The notes beneath the pieces are model-generated. The model saw nothing but the letters and a program-made list of their open reading frames with translations. It was not told where the DNA came from and ran no database searches. DNA of 64,000 nucleotides from Acetoanaerobium noterae (GTDB lineage Bacteria; Bacillota; Clostridia; Peptostreptococcales; Filifactoraceae): assembly GCF_900168025.1 (NCBI RefSeq), contig NZ_FUYN01000003.1, positions 186,001 to 250,000 on the forward strand. The letters run 5' to 3'. A program made the position numbers and the translations under genes. This document shows positions 1 to 8,130 of this stretch, in pieces. Position 1 is the stretch's first letter, and each line of letters begins with the position of its first letter.

Positions 1-257
1 GAGATTGATAAAACCCCTGCTAAAGCTAAAACTGATGCTGATGAAAGATCCAACATTCCCGAAATGATTAAAATAGTTTGTCCAAATGCTAGAATTGTGC
101 CTACTGCTATCTGAACAGAAACATTGGTGAGATTTGATTTTGTCATGAAGTTTTCATTTGCCATCCAGCTGACTACAAATAAAACTAACAATACAAGATA
201 TATTCCATATTTGCTCAGCATATCTGGATTAATTTTTCCTTTTGCTTTATTACTCAC
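1..257 (-). CDS. Sugar ABC transporter permease, RbsC-like (N-terminal part only)
   Basis: Inner-membrane permease of a sugar ABC importer. The gene runs off the left edge, so only about 85 residues are visible. The start is a GTG at 257, preceded by AGGAGGTGTTAAG. The visible protein has a short basic N-terminus, a hydrophobic helix near residues 15-30, then a stretch ending in GQTILIISGMLDLSSASVLA, which resembles the conserved segment of RbsC/XylH-type permeases (GGIDLSVGSVLAL). It lies 15 bases downstream of the ATPase stop in the same direction, so the two are one operon. The substrate cannot be told from this fragment. Confidence 0.85.
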   Translation of the reverse strand, partial: MSNKAKGKINPDMLSKYGIYLVLLVLFVVSWMANENFMTKSNLTNVSVQIAVGTILAFGQTILIISGMLDLSSASVLALAGVLSI

Positions 258-272
258 CTTAACACCTCCTTA

Positions 273-1763
273 TTAATTTTGTGTCGCAAGATACATTATT
301 TTTTCTTGTGTTATATCTCCAGCTGAAAGCTCGCCTTTAATCTGTCCTTTTGACATAACATAAACTCTATCACACATACCAATGAGCTCAGGAAGCTCTG
401 ATGAAATCAATATTAGAGCTCTTCCCTCTGATGCCAATTTGGTTATAAGTTCGTAAATTTCATATTTTGCACCTACATCTATTCCTCTAGTAGGTTCATC
501 TAGTATTAAAATATCTGGATTAGTTACCATCCACTTTGCCAAAATAACCTTTTGTTGGTTTCCTCCGCTTAGAACATCAATTGTCGTATCCATAGTCGGA
601 GTCTTTACATTCATTTTTTTGAAATACTCCCCTATAACAGCGTTTTCCTCCGATTTATGAAGTCTACCTTTGTAAATAAACCTCTTTAGATTAGATAAAG
701 AAGCGTTTTCTTTTACACTTCTAACTGGCACTATACCAAATCTTCTTCTATCCTCAGAAAGCATTGCAATCTTATGCTTTACACTGTCTTGTGGAGAATG
801 AATCCTCACAGGCACATTGTTGATTAATATCTCTCCGCTGTCGTATTTATCAAGTCCAAACAAAGCCCTCATTACTTCTGTTCTTCCTGCTCCCATAAGC
901 CCTGCAAAGCCTATAATTTCTCCACGCTTAACTGCAAAATTTACATCCTTAAAGCTACCTTTACTTGAAAGATTTTTTACCTCTAAGGCTGTTTCTCCAA
1001 TTTCTAAATCTTGTTTCGGATATGAATCGCTTATTTCTCTTCCTACCATCTGAGAGATTACTAAATTCAAATCATAAGCTTCAACTGGTCTGGAATCTAT
1101 AACCTTACCATCTCTAAATACAGTGATTTCATCTGCAATCTCAAATATCTCTTCCATTTTGTGAGATATATAGATGATGCAAGCTCCTCTTTCCTTTAAC
1201 TCTTTAATTTTTCCAAAAAGAGTCCTAACCTCTTTGTTTGTTATAGCTGATGTAGGCTCATCCATGATGATTATATCCGAATCATAAGATATCGCCTTTA
1301 AAATCTCTAGCATCTGTACATCTGATACTGATAAATCCTTAAGCTTTGTTTTAGAATTGTAAGCTAAGCCCTCACGTTTTAGCAAATCATCAGTTTTCTT
1401 TTTGATGGATTTCCAATCGACTTTTTTTATTGAGTCTACAGGCCAGCTTCCTACAAAAAAGCTTTCCTCAATTGTCATTTCTGGTATATAGTTTAATTCC
1501 TGAAAAATCATACTTATCCCATGTTTTCTTGCATCGATAGGATTTTTTACATTAACTGGTTTTCCATCGATAACTATCTCTCCAGAGTCAGGTTTATATA
1601 TTCCGTTTATGATTTTCATAAGCGTTGACTTTCCTGCTCCGTTTTCTCCACAAAGAACATGTACAGTTCCTTTTTTTACGGAGAAGCTTACATTATCCAA
1701 AGCCTTGACTCCAGGAAAGGTTTTGGTTATGCCTTTTACTTCTAGCTTTACTGCTTGGCTCAT
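273..1763 (-). CDS. Sugar ABC transporter ATP-binding protein, RbsA/MglA family
   Basis: Energises import of a sugar with the permease encoded just downstream. The 496 residues hold two ABC domains in tandem, the usual RbsA/MglA/XylG layout. Domain 1 has Walker A GENGAGKST at residues 39-47 and Walker B IIIMDEPTSAI. Its signature is LSVSDVQ. Domain 2 has the degenerate Walker A GLMGAGRTE, signature LSGGNQQ and Walker B ILILDEPTRGIDVGAK, typical for this family where the second site is weaker. The regulator gene ends 17 bases upstream, so lacI-type gene, ATPase and permease form one unit. The solute-binding protein gene is not in the window and may lie beyond the left edge. Confidence 0.95.
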   Translation of the reverse strand: MSQAVKLEVKGITKTFPGVKALDNVSFSVKKGTVHVLCGENGAGKSTLMKIINGIYKPDSGEIVIDGKPVNVKNPIDARKHGISMIFQELNYIPEMTIEESFFVGSWPVDSIKKVDWKSIKKKTDDLLKREGLAYNSKTKLKDLSVSDVQMLEILKAISYDSDIIIMDEPTSAITNKEVRTLFGKIKELKERGACIIYISHKMEEIFEIADEITVFRDGKVIDSRPVEAYDLNLVISQMVGREISDSYPKQDLEIGETALEVKNLSSKGSFKDVNFAVKRGEIIGFAGLMGAGRTEVMRALFGLDKYDSGEILINNVPVRIHSPQDSVKHKIAMLSEDRRRFGIVPVRSVKENASLSNLKRFIYKGRLHKSEENAVIGEYFKKMNVKTPTMDTTIDVLSGGNQQKVILAKWMVTNPDILILDEPTRGIDVGAKYEIYELITKLASEGRALILISSELPELIGMCDRVYVMSKGQIKGELSAGDITQEKIMYLATQN

Positions 1764-1780
1764 CTTCCTCGCCCTTTCTT

Positions 1781-2779
1781 TTATTCCTTTGAAGTTGCTA
1801 TTTTTCCAAGAGTTGAACTCCTCTTTATAACAGTCGTTTTTAGATAATACTCTTTTTGGTCAATTTCCTCGCCATTTATGAGTCTTATCATTAAATCAGT
1901 AGTTATTTTTCCAAGCTGCTTTATAGGCTGATCTATAGTCGTAAGTGATGGAAGTAATAGCTCACCTAGGAAGCTGTTGTCGAATCCTATTATTTGAGTT
2001 TGCTCTGGTATCCTTACTCCTAAGTCATGCAGATGCTTCATAACCACTGCTGCAGAGATATCGTTGAATACAAATATGCCATCATAATCAGTTATATTTT
2101 TTATATTCTCAATGGCTGGCTCCAAGCTCTTAATATGAAAGTCTGTCTCTAGCTTGACTACATCTACAAGTGCATCCTTTTTCTTCTTGGATGCTTCTAT
2201 AAAGCCTCTTAATCTTTCGGTAGTTGCGATAAAAACCTCTGGACCTTGTATATGAAGAATCTTTCGGCATCCACCATCATACAGATGTTTAAATGCAGCC
2301 ATACCACCCTTATAGTTATCAGATGCTACTGTAATATGCTCAGGTGATATTTGATTTTCAAAAGCTATAACTGGTATATCGATATTTCTGTAGGACTCAG
2401 GTGTCATTGTACGCATAGCTACAATTCCAGCTACCCTATAGCTCCTTAGCGTTTCAATATGAAACTGCTCTTTTTCTTTGTCATCATCTGTATTGCAAAG
2501 AATTATGGTATAGTTTTGCTTCCTAAAAAGCTTTTCCATTTCAGAAACCATTTGATTGAAGAAAGGGTTTGTAATATTTGGAATCATAAGTCCTATGATT
2601 TTAGTATTCTTTTTGAATATAGCTCTAGCCAGTGCGTTAGGTGTATAATCTAATTCTTCCACAGCTTTTCTTATTTTCTCTCTCGACTCTTCGCTTACAT
2701 AACCAGAATCATTGAAGTATCTAGACACTGTAGCAATACCTATTCCTGCTCTTTTTGCTATTTCTCTTATGTTTGCCAT
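1781..2779 (-). CDS. LacI-family transcriptional regulator
   Basis: Probable sugar-responsive regulator of this operon. The N-terminus (ANIREIAKRAGIGIATVSRY) is a classic LacI helix-turn-helix with hinge (NALARAI), followed by a periplasmic-binding-like effector domain (IIGLMIPNITNPFF). I choose the ATG at 2779 because AGGGG lies 5 bases upstream. A longer frame opens with GTG at 2824, but that codon sits inside a perfect 24-bp palindrome (2805-2828) which looks like the operator, downstream of a promoter at 2839-2867. The ATG at 2782 is 3 bases away and cannot be fully excluded. First gene of the operon with the ABC ATPase and permease, so autoregulation is likely. Confidence 0.93.
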   Translation of the reverse strand: MANIREIAKRAGIGIATVSRYFNDSGYVSEESREKIRKAVEELDYTPNALARAIFKKNTKIIGLMIPNITNPFFNQMVSEMEKLFRKQNYTIILCNTDDDKEKEQFHIETLRSYRVAGIVAMRTMTPESYRNIDIPVIAFENQISPEHITVASDNYKGGMAAFKHLYDGGCRKILHIQGPEVFIATTERLRGFIEASKKKKDALVDVVKLETDFHIKSLEPAIENIKNITDYDGIFVFNDISAAVVMKHLHDLGVRIPEQTQIIGFDNSFLGELLLPSLTTIDQPIKQLGKITTDLMIRLINGEEIDQKEYYLKTTVIKRSSTLGKIATSKE

Positions 2780-2804
2780 CATATCCCCTAGTTTCTTTTT
2801 TGAT

Positions 2805-2828
2805 ATGTGTGAAACATGTTTCACACAT
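2805..2828 (-). promoter_or_regulatory. Perfect palindromic operator before the LacI-type gene
   Basis: A 24-bp perfect palindrome with half-site ATGTGTGAAACA. It starts about 10 bases downstream of the -10 box and lies between promoter and start codon, the classic place for a repressor roadblock. It is the natural binding site for the LacI-type protein encoded next, although that is inferred. Confidence 0.8.
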
Positions 2829-2838
2829 CTTTAAAAAT

Positions 2839-2885
2839 ATAATAGCATCTTAAGAAAACGTTGTCAAACGTTTAGATGCTATTAT
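2839..2885 (-). promoter_or_regulatory. Promoter for the sugar operon, embedded in a terminator-like hairpin
   Basis: Reading leftwards: -35 TTGACA (2862-2867), 17 bases, -10 TATTAT (2839-2844). The same DNA is a nested inverted repeat: perfect 12-bp arms at 2839-2850 and 2874-2885, with an inner repeat AAACGTT-N4-AACGTTT (2856-2873) overlapping the -35 box. The hairpin begins right after the stop of the PAS-GGDEF-EAL gene and is followed by a T-rich stretch, so it may terminate that gene while carrying the next promoter. The inner repeat could be a second LacI-family operator. Confidence 0.72.
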
Positions 2886-2890
2886 ACAAA

Positions 2891-4906
2891 TTAATTTATT
2901 TTTATGATTAAATCTTCTAATTCCAATGGTTTATCAAGTAAATATCCTTGTCCATAATCGCAGTCTAGCTTTTTTAATATATCAAGCTGCTCATTTTCTT
3001 CGATTCCTTCAGCTACAGTAGTAAGCCCCAAATTATGTGATAAATCAATAATTTGCTCTACTATCACCCTGCTTTTATCTGTATCAACTATTTTGTCTAT
3101 ATATGATTTGTCAATTTTTAAAGAATCAAAAGGAATGGTACTAAGATAATTAAGTGATGAATATCTCGTTCCAAAATCATCAAGTGCAATCCCAAAGCCT
3201 AGATGCTTTAGCTTACCTATTACCTCTTTACTCCAATCAATATCGAAAATCAAGGAATGCTCAGTAAGCTCAAACTCTATTTTGATTGGATTTATATTGT
3301 ATTCTTTTGTTATATTGCTTAAATAATCTATTAAATCTGGTGAAGCTATACTTTTAGCTGAAAGGTTGATAGACAGCAGAATGTCGTATTTATCTAATTC
3401 ATTTTTCATAATTTCAAAGGCTTTTTTAACTACCCATCTGTCTATTTGGAGAATCTGACCACTTTCCTCAGCTATATTAATCATTTCTCCTATATTTATA
3501 TTCAAGCTTTTGCATCTGATTAAAGCCTCTATCGAAATTATTTTTCCTGTCTTAATGCTGTAAATAGGTTGAAATACTAGCCTAAAGCTTTCATTTATAA
3601 GTGCCTGAGTTATTGTGTTTTCTAAATCCAGCTTTTTTTCTATATCCTTTTGAAAGTCTGAATGATAGGCTACGGCTAAGGATTTTCCACTCGATTTTGC
3701 TTTATATAGAGCCATATCCATGTTCTTTTTCAAGCCCTCTAAATTTTCAGCATCCTCAGGGAACTTAGTTATTCCTATACTTACAGATGGATAGTACTCA
3801 ACATTTTTATACTTCCATATATTCTTTGTAAGCAATGCTATTTCATCTATTCTCTTGGTTATATTGATATCATTTGTATCCTCTTCAATGATTACAAACT
3901 CATCTCCACACCATCTGTATACATTTGTTCTATCGAAAATAGTAAGCAATCTCGAAGCATAATCCTTTAAAAACATATCTCCACATTTATGTCCATGTAT
4001 TTCATTAAGATGCTTGAAATTATCCATATCTAGATAATATAAAGTAAAGCTTGTTTTTTTATTAATTTTAGAATTTATATCATTTTCAAAAGCAATTAAG
4101 TTTTTAAATCCAGTTAATTTATCATTATAAGCAAGCTCATATATCCTTCTCTCATTTTGCTTTTGCATAGTAAGGTCAATCCCAAATGAAACTACTATTG
4201 TCAAATCATCTTGAGGATTGTAAATCATGGCATTATTCCAAAGCATATCAAATATACGCCCATCCTTTGCCAAGGCTTTATTTTCGTAGTTTTGAACCTT
4301 TCTATCTGATTCAAGCTTCGAAGTCAGCTCATAATACTTATATTTTTGTTCTTCAGGAAGTAAAATTTCGTACCATTTCTTACCTATGATATCTTGTCTA
4401 TCATATCCCATAAGCTCAGTAAAATGATTGTTTATATCTAGAACTTCACCGTCAAGTCCCCAGGTAACAATACAGGTGTTGCTGTTTTGGAATATATCAT
4501 CAGTAAACTGTTTTTGCTCGTTTATGCTTTTCATAGCAGTATTTAATGATTCAATCTTTTGCTGTAAATCTTCATCCATAGCTATTAATTCCTCTGAAAA
4601 ACTGACAAGCTCTTCATTTTTTTCAGAAACATCATTTGTAAGCTTCATTATCTTCGAGTAGTCATATTTGATTAAATAAAACAATATCACAGCTGTGACA
4701 ACTACATAAAATACTCCTTTGTAGGACTGCATTAATTTATATGTTTCATGGCTATCAGCAAAAATATCTACAAACCTATCTGAAAATAATATCCACAAAA
4801 ATCCCAAAATCATATATATCACAATTGTTTTCCAAGGTGATTTTTCTTTAATAGTATCAGCTTCTGAGATTGCTAAGTTTGATATATCGTAATCTTTTTT
4901 GTCCAT
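2891..4906 (-). CDS. Membrane PAS-GGDEF-EAL protein (c-di-GMP turnover)
   Basis: A 671-residue c-di-GMP signalling protein. Two hydrophobic helices lie near residues 26-46 and 76-96 with a short extracytoplasmic loop, then a short coiled coil, a PAS domain (about 135-255), a GGDEF domain (about 260-420) and an EAL domain (about 430-670). The EAL part keeps EALIR, DDFGTRYSS and AEGIEENEQ, so it should be an active phosphodiesterase. The GGDEF motif reads CGDEF and no RxxD inhibitory site precedes it, so cyclase activity is uncertain. Single gene with GGGGGAG before the ATG. The hairpin at 2839-2885 probably terminates it. Confidence 0.93.
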   Translation of the reverse strand: MDKKDYDISNLAISEADTIKEKSPWKTIVIYMILGFLWILFSDRFVDIFADSHETYKLMQSYKGVFYVVVTAVILFYLIKYDYSKIMKLTNDVSEKNEELVSFSEELIAMDEDLQQKIESLNTAMKSINEQKQFTDDIFQNSNTCIVTWGLDGEVLDINNHFTELMGYDRQDIIGKKWYEILLPEEQKYKYYELTSKLESDRKVQNYENKALAKDGRIFDMLWNNAMIYNPQDDLTIVVSFGIDLTMQKQNERRIYELAYNDKLTGFKNLIAFENDINSKINKKTSFTLYYLDMDNFKHLNEIHGHKCGDMFLKDYASRLLTIFDRTNVYRWCGDEFVIIEEDTNDINITKRIDEIALLTKNIWKYKNVEYYPSVSIGITKFPEDAENLEGLKKNMDMALYKAKSSGKSLAVAYHSDFQKDIEKKLDLENTITQALINESFRLVFQPIYSIKTGKIISIEALIRCKSLNINIGEMINIAEESGQILQIDRWVVKKAFEIMKNELDKYDILLSINLSAKSIASPDLIDYLSNITKEYNINPIKIEFELTEHSLIFDIDWSKEVIGKLKHLGFGIALDDFGTRYSSLNYLSTIPFDSLKIDKSYIDKIVDTDKSRVIVEQIIDLSHNLGLTTVAEGIEENEQLDILKKLDCDYGQGYLLDKPLELEDLIIKIN

Positions 4907-5105
4907 AATACTCCCCCAAGCTTCAAATTAATTTATCCTTTAAACACTCTATCAATACAATACCACATTAATCAAATTATAATCAAATCAATAGTTACAA
5001 AACAATTTTAATTAATTATCATTTAAATTTGTGCATAAAAAATAAGCAACCACAAATTGATATTAACCCCTAATTCCATTTTCGAATTAAAGAATTTACA
5101 TCAAA

Positions 5106-5131
5106 ATAGTAAGTGCTTATTTTTACTATTG
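5106..5131 (-). terminator. Possible terminator after acr3
   Basis: Inverted repeat AATAGTAA / TTACTATT with a 10-base loop, 18 bases beyond the acr3 stop. The stem is AT-only and the T-run is short, so this is tentative. The rest of 4907-5149 is AT-rich and shows no gene. Confidence 0.4.
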
Positions 5132-5149
5132 ATATATTAATTGTTCAGA

Positions 5150-6196
5150 TTATGACTCGAACCAAGCTTTAGTGTTATTAGCTATTTTTACTAATATGAG
5201 CATTACTGGAACCTCAACCAAAACTCCTACAATAGTTGCAAGTGCTACTGGACTAGTAGTTCCAAAAAGTGCTATAGCTACTGCTACTGCAAGCTCGAAA
5301 AAGTTAGATGCTCCTATCATTCCAGCTGGTGCTGCAACATTATGCGGCAGTTTAAGAAGCTTTGCTGCTATATATGCTACGAAGAAAATGAAAAAGGTCT
5401 GGATTGTAAGTGGTATGGCAATTAATAAAATGTGGAGTGGATTTTCTAAAATAACATGGCCTTGGAAAGAGAAAATGATAACTAAGGTTAAAAGCAAGCC
5501 TCCAATTGTGATATTGCTAAACTTAGGTATAAAATTCTTTTCAAAATACTCTACTCCTTTATTTTTAGTAATTACATTTCTAGTAATTACCCCTGCTGTA
5601 AGTGGCACTACCACAAAGAGTACAACAGATAGAATCAAAGTATCCCATGGTATACTTATCCCACCTATTCCAAGCAAAAATGCAACGATAGGTGTAAATG
5701 CTGCCAATATAATAAGATCATTTGTCGCTACTTGAACTACTGTGTAGGCTGGGTTGCCTTTAGTAAGATGGCTCCATACAAAAACCATCGCAGTACAAGG
5801 CGCCGCCCCTAGTAACACAGCCCCTGCCAAATAATCTCTTGCTAGCTCTGGAGAAATAAAACCTGAAAATACTTTATAAAAGAAAAATGATGCAATAGCA
5901 AACATAGTAAATGGTTTTATAAGCCAGTTTGTAATCCATGTAACATAAAGCCCTTTTGGATTTTTACCTACATTCTTAACACTGTGAAAATCTACTTTCA
6001 TCATCATCGGATAAATCATAAGCCATATTAAAACAGCAATAGGAATTGAAACATTTGCATATTCAAATTTACCTAAAAATGCTGGTATAGCAGGTATAAA
6101 CTTCCCAATTAAAACACCTATAACCATACAAAGTGCTACCCAAATGGTAAGATATCTCTCAAAAAAACTGATACCCTCTAACTTTTGTTTACTCAT
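5150..6196 (-). CDS. acr3: Arsenite efflux permease, Acr3 family
   Basis: Exports As(III) through the cytoplasmic membrane by proton motive force. About 348 residues with some ten hydrophobic helices, the normal Acr3 size. It carries the family signature APCTAMVFVWS, including the conserved Cys needed for arsenite transport. The ATG at 6196 is preferred because AAGGAG lies 8 bases upstream. An in-frame GTG at 6205 overlaps that ribosome site. It follows an ArsR-family gene by 60 bases in the same direction, the common arsR-acr3 pair, so it should be induced by arsenite or antimonite. Confidence 0.95.
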   Translation of the reverse strand: MSKQKLEGISFFERYLTIWVALCMVIGVLIGKFIPAIPAFLGKFEYANVSIPIAVLIWLMIYPMMMKVDFHSVKNVGKNPKGLYVTWITNWLIKPFTMFAIASFFFYKVFSGFISPELARDYLAGAVLLGAAPCTAMVFVWSHLTKGNPAYTVVQVATNDLIILAAFTPIVAFLLGIGGISIPWDTLILSVVLFVVVPLTAGVITRNVITKNKGVEYFEKNFIPKFSNITIGGLLLTLVIIFSFQGHVILENPLHILLIAIPLTIQTFFIFFVAYIAAKLLKLPHNVAAPAGMIGASNFFELAVAVAIALFGTTSPVALATIVGVLVEVPVMLILVKIANNTKAWFES

Positions 6197-6256
6197 ATCC
6201 CTCACTCCTTCTTATTAAATAATAATATTTTGTATGTAATATCAATATCTTAAATA

Positions 6257-6565
6257 TTAATCCTCACATATGCAAAAACTACTGTAATTTTCACTTTTAG
6301 TAAGAATCTCACTAAGAGTATTCTTTGCAAGCTCACTTCCGCTATCAGATAAAGAATAGTAGGTCCACTTCTTGTCTTTTCTTGCCTCTACTACTTTACT
6401 CTCAATTAAAATTTTCATGTGGTGAGACAATGTCGACTGAACAATAGTGAGTTCATCTTGAAGTGTACACGCACATTTTTCTCCATCTTTTAAAAGGTCT
6501 ATAATTCTCAGTCTATTCTCATCACAAAACGCTTTAAATAGTCTAGCATTGCTTTCATAATCCAA
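6257..6565 (-). CDS. arsR: ArsR-family metalloregulator controlling acr3
   Basis: Winged-helix repressor released by As(III). It shows the family fold (FCDENRLRIIDLL, then a recognition helix VQSTLSHHMKIL) with a Cys pair in EKCACTL at the metal-binding position and CIC at the C-terminus. I place the start at TTG 6565, because AAGGAGAG lies about 9 bases upstream of it. The in-frame ATG at 6583 has no ribosome site and falls within a palindromic operator only about 20 bases after the -10 box. The product is then about 102 residues, normal for ArsR. If the ATG is used, the protein gains six residues. Confidence 0.88.
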   Translation of the reverse strand: MDYESNARLFKAFCDENRLRIIDLLKDGEKCACTLQDELTIVQSTLSHHMKILIESKVVEARKDKKWTYYSLSDSGSELAKNTLSEILTKSENYSSFCICED

Positions 6566-6583
6566 TTTATTTCTCTCCTTCAT

Positions 6584-6632
6584 ATCGATATCTATCGATA
6601 TATATAATAACATAGGCTTGATATTAAATCAA
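6584..6632 (-). promoter_or_regulatory. Promoter and operator of the arsR-acr3 operon
   Basis: Leftward -35 TTGATT (6627-6632), 17 bases, -10 TATTAT (6604-6609). Directly downstream, 6584-6603 holds two copies of the self-complementary ATATCGAT, a site typical in form for an ArsR dimer. Its position between promoter and gene supports autoregulation and the downstream TTG start. Confidence 0.7.
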
Positions 6633-6755
6633 CAATAAACCATATCTATTATCCTAATGTTAACAAATAATAATTCTATCTAAAAAATCTCGAATTATAA
6701 GCGTATTATGGTTACTAATTTCTAAGACAAGTTTTTATTCTGAAATTTATTTTTA

Positions 6756-6803
6756 TTGACATATATTTATCCAAACTGTATCATCTATATATTGCAATAT
6801 ATA
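6756..6803 (+). promoter_or_regulatory. Promoter and palindromic operator for the split permease genes
   Basis: Rightward -35 TTGACA (6756-6761), 17 bases, -10 TATCAT (6779-6784). It is followed at once by an 18-bp perfect palindrome centred on TTGCAA (6786-6803). The AT-rich dyad just after the -10 box suggests control by one of the neighbouring ArsR proteins. Confidence 0.7.
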
Positions 6804-6852
6804 AATATATCATTTTAGTATATTATTACTAGAAGACAGAAAGGAGACTTGA

Positions 6853-7335
6853 ATGAATATAATCTTATATTCTTTAGCTATCATACTGCTAGCTGCTTCA
6901 TACTTAAAGGACAAATCAAAAACAAAAAAGGCACTAAAAAAAGCTTGGAAGTCATTTGAAAACATACTTCCAGAATTACTTGTAATAATGCTTCTGATAG
7001 GAGTACTTCTAGCAGTAGTAGATCATGAATTAATTTCTAGCTTGCTAGGTGAAAGTTCAGGGTGGTTTGGAGTTATATTAGCTTCCATTATAGGAGCGAT
7101 TACACTTATTCCTGGATTCGTTGCTTTTCCTACTGCTGCTCTTCTTTTAAAGGGTGGAGCTGGCTACATGCAAATAGCTGCTTTTGTATCTACACTTATG
7201 ATGGTTGGAATTGTAACATTACCAGTTGAAGTTAAGTATTTTGGCAAGAAAATTTCTTACACTAGAAATGTGCTCGCTTTTATGTTTTCTTTTATTGTTG
7301 CAATTGTTGTAGGAATGGTGGTGACTAACTTATGA
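6853..7335 (+). CDS. Half-size membrane permease, first of a split pair
   Basis: A 160-residue membrane protein with about four to five hydrophobic helices and a basic cytoplasmic loop after the first. It contains GAITLIPGFVAFPTAALLLKGG and resembles one half of DUF318/ArsP-type permeases, though it has no cysteine and lacks the TPFCSCS motif. AAAGGAG precedes the ATG. Its stop overlaps the start of the next gene (ATGA), so the two halves are translationally coupled and probably form one transporter. Placement divergent from arsR-acr3 and behind an operator-like palindrome suggests a role in metalloid or metal export. The substrate is unknown. Confidence 0.7.
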   Translation: MNIILYSLAIILLAASYLKDKSKTKKALKKAWKSFENILPELLVIMLLIGVLLAVVDHELISSLLGESSGWFGVILASIIGAITLIPGFVAFPTAALLLKGGAGYMQIAAFVSTLMMVGIVTLPVEVKYFGKKISYTRNVLAFMFSFIVAIVVGMVVTNL

Positions 7336-7868
7336 TACCTATATTAAAAAGATACAGAGCTTTTTTAATCGTACTTCTTGCTGTACTTATATTGACTTTT
7401 ATTAATAAATCATTAGGTAAAGAAATCATAGGTATAACTAGCTTTTCATTAAAGGAAATGCTTCAAGTAATACCACCTATTTTCTTATTACTAGGACTTC
7501 TCGATGTGTGGGTTCCAAAGGAAACTATGACAAAATTCATGGGAGAGGGCTCTGGCCTTAAAGGAATTCTTTTGGCAATGTTTATAGGCTCAGCTGCTGC
7601 TGGCCCACTTTATGGTGCCTTTCCTGTAGCTGCAGTATTTATGAAAAAAGGTGTGTCACTAAAAAACATACTCATATTCATAGGAGCCTGGTCTACAACA
7701 AAAATTCCACTTATTTTATTTGAAATAACATCTCTAGGTCCTAAGTTTGCCTTGACGAGATTCCTTATTAATATCCCTGGAATCATAATCATAGCTACCA
7801 TACTATCTAAAATAGTCCCTCAAGATGAAATCAATGAAATTTATAAAAAAGCACACGAATCAATATAA
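7332..7868 (+). CDS. Half-size membrane permease, second of a split pair
   Basis: A 178-residue membrane protein with about five hydrophobic helices. Motifs such as GSAAAGPLYGAFPVAAVFMKK mirror GFVAFPTAALLLKGG in the preceding protein, so the two look like related halves of one permease of about 338 residues, the length of the full-size ArsP-like protein encoded at 8507. There is no cysteine. The ATGA overlap with the upstream gene implies coupled translation and a 1:1 complex. A frameshifted single gene is less likely because the second half has its own proper start and basic N-terminus. Confidence 0.7.
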   Translation: MIPILKRYRAFLIVLLAVLILTFINKSLGKEIIGITSFSLKEMLQVIPPIFLLLGLLDVWVPKETMTKFMGEGSGLKGILLAMFIGSAAAGPLYGAFPVAAVFMKKGVSLKNILIFIGAWSTTKIPLILFEITSLGPKFALTRFLINIPGIIIIATILSKIVPQDEINEIYKKAHESI

Positions 7869-7979
7869 TGTAACAACAAATTGTATGATATTTCTTTAGT
7901 AATTGTATGATATTTTTTTAATAATAGCATAATTATCTTTTACTTTTTTAAAATCCATAATCTATACAGAAACTTATTA

Positions 7980-8041
7980 TTGACAAAGTAATATTTTAGA
8001 TTTAATATGTACATATTCTTATATGAGAATATGTACATATT
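7980..8041 (+). promoter_or_regulatory. Promoter and tandem operator of the second arsR operon
   Basis: Rightward -35 TTGACA (7980-7985), 17 bases, -10 TAATAT (8003-8008). A long perfect inverted repeat with 16-bp arms lies at 8004-8041. Each arm itself contains the palindrome ATATGTACATAT (8005-8016 and 8029-8040), so two dimer sites sit 24 bp apart, the first overlapping the -10 box. In RNA it would also fold as a hairpin followed by T residues, so it may attenuate transcription as well. Confidence 0.72.
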
Positions 8042-8130
8042 TTTTATTGCGAATAAGATTACATTCCTTAGATTAATTAATAAGCTTTATTGTTCTAATA
8101 GGCATTGTTCTTATTGTAAAGGAGATTTTC

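Noticed and set aside
5172-5735. Open frame of 187 codons on the + strand
   Set aside because: It lies wholly antisense to acr3, which has clear family motifs. Composition is low-complexity Ser/Thr/Ala, as expected from a mirrored membrane protein.
6853-7868. One permease gene broken by a frameshift
   Set aside because: The second part has its own ATG, a basic N-terminus and an ATGA overlap, and the two halves look like mirrored repeats. Two real genes are more likely.
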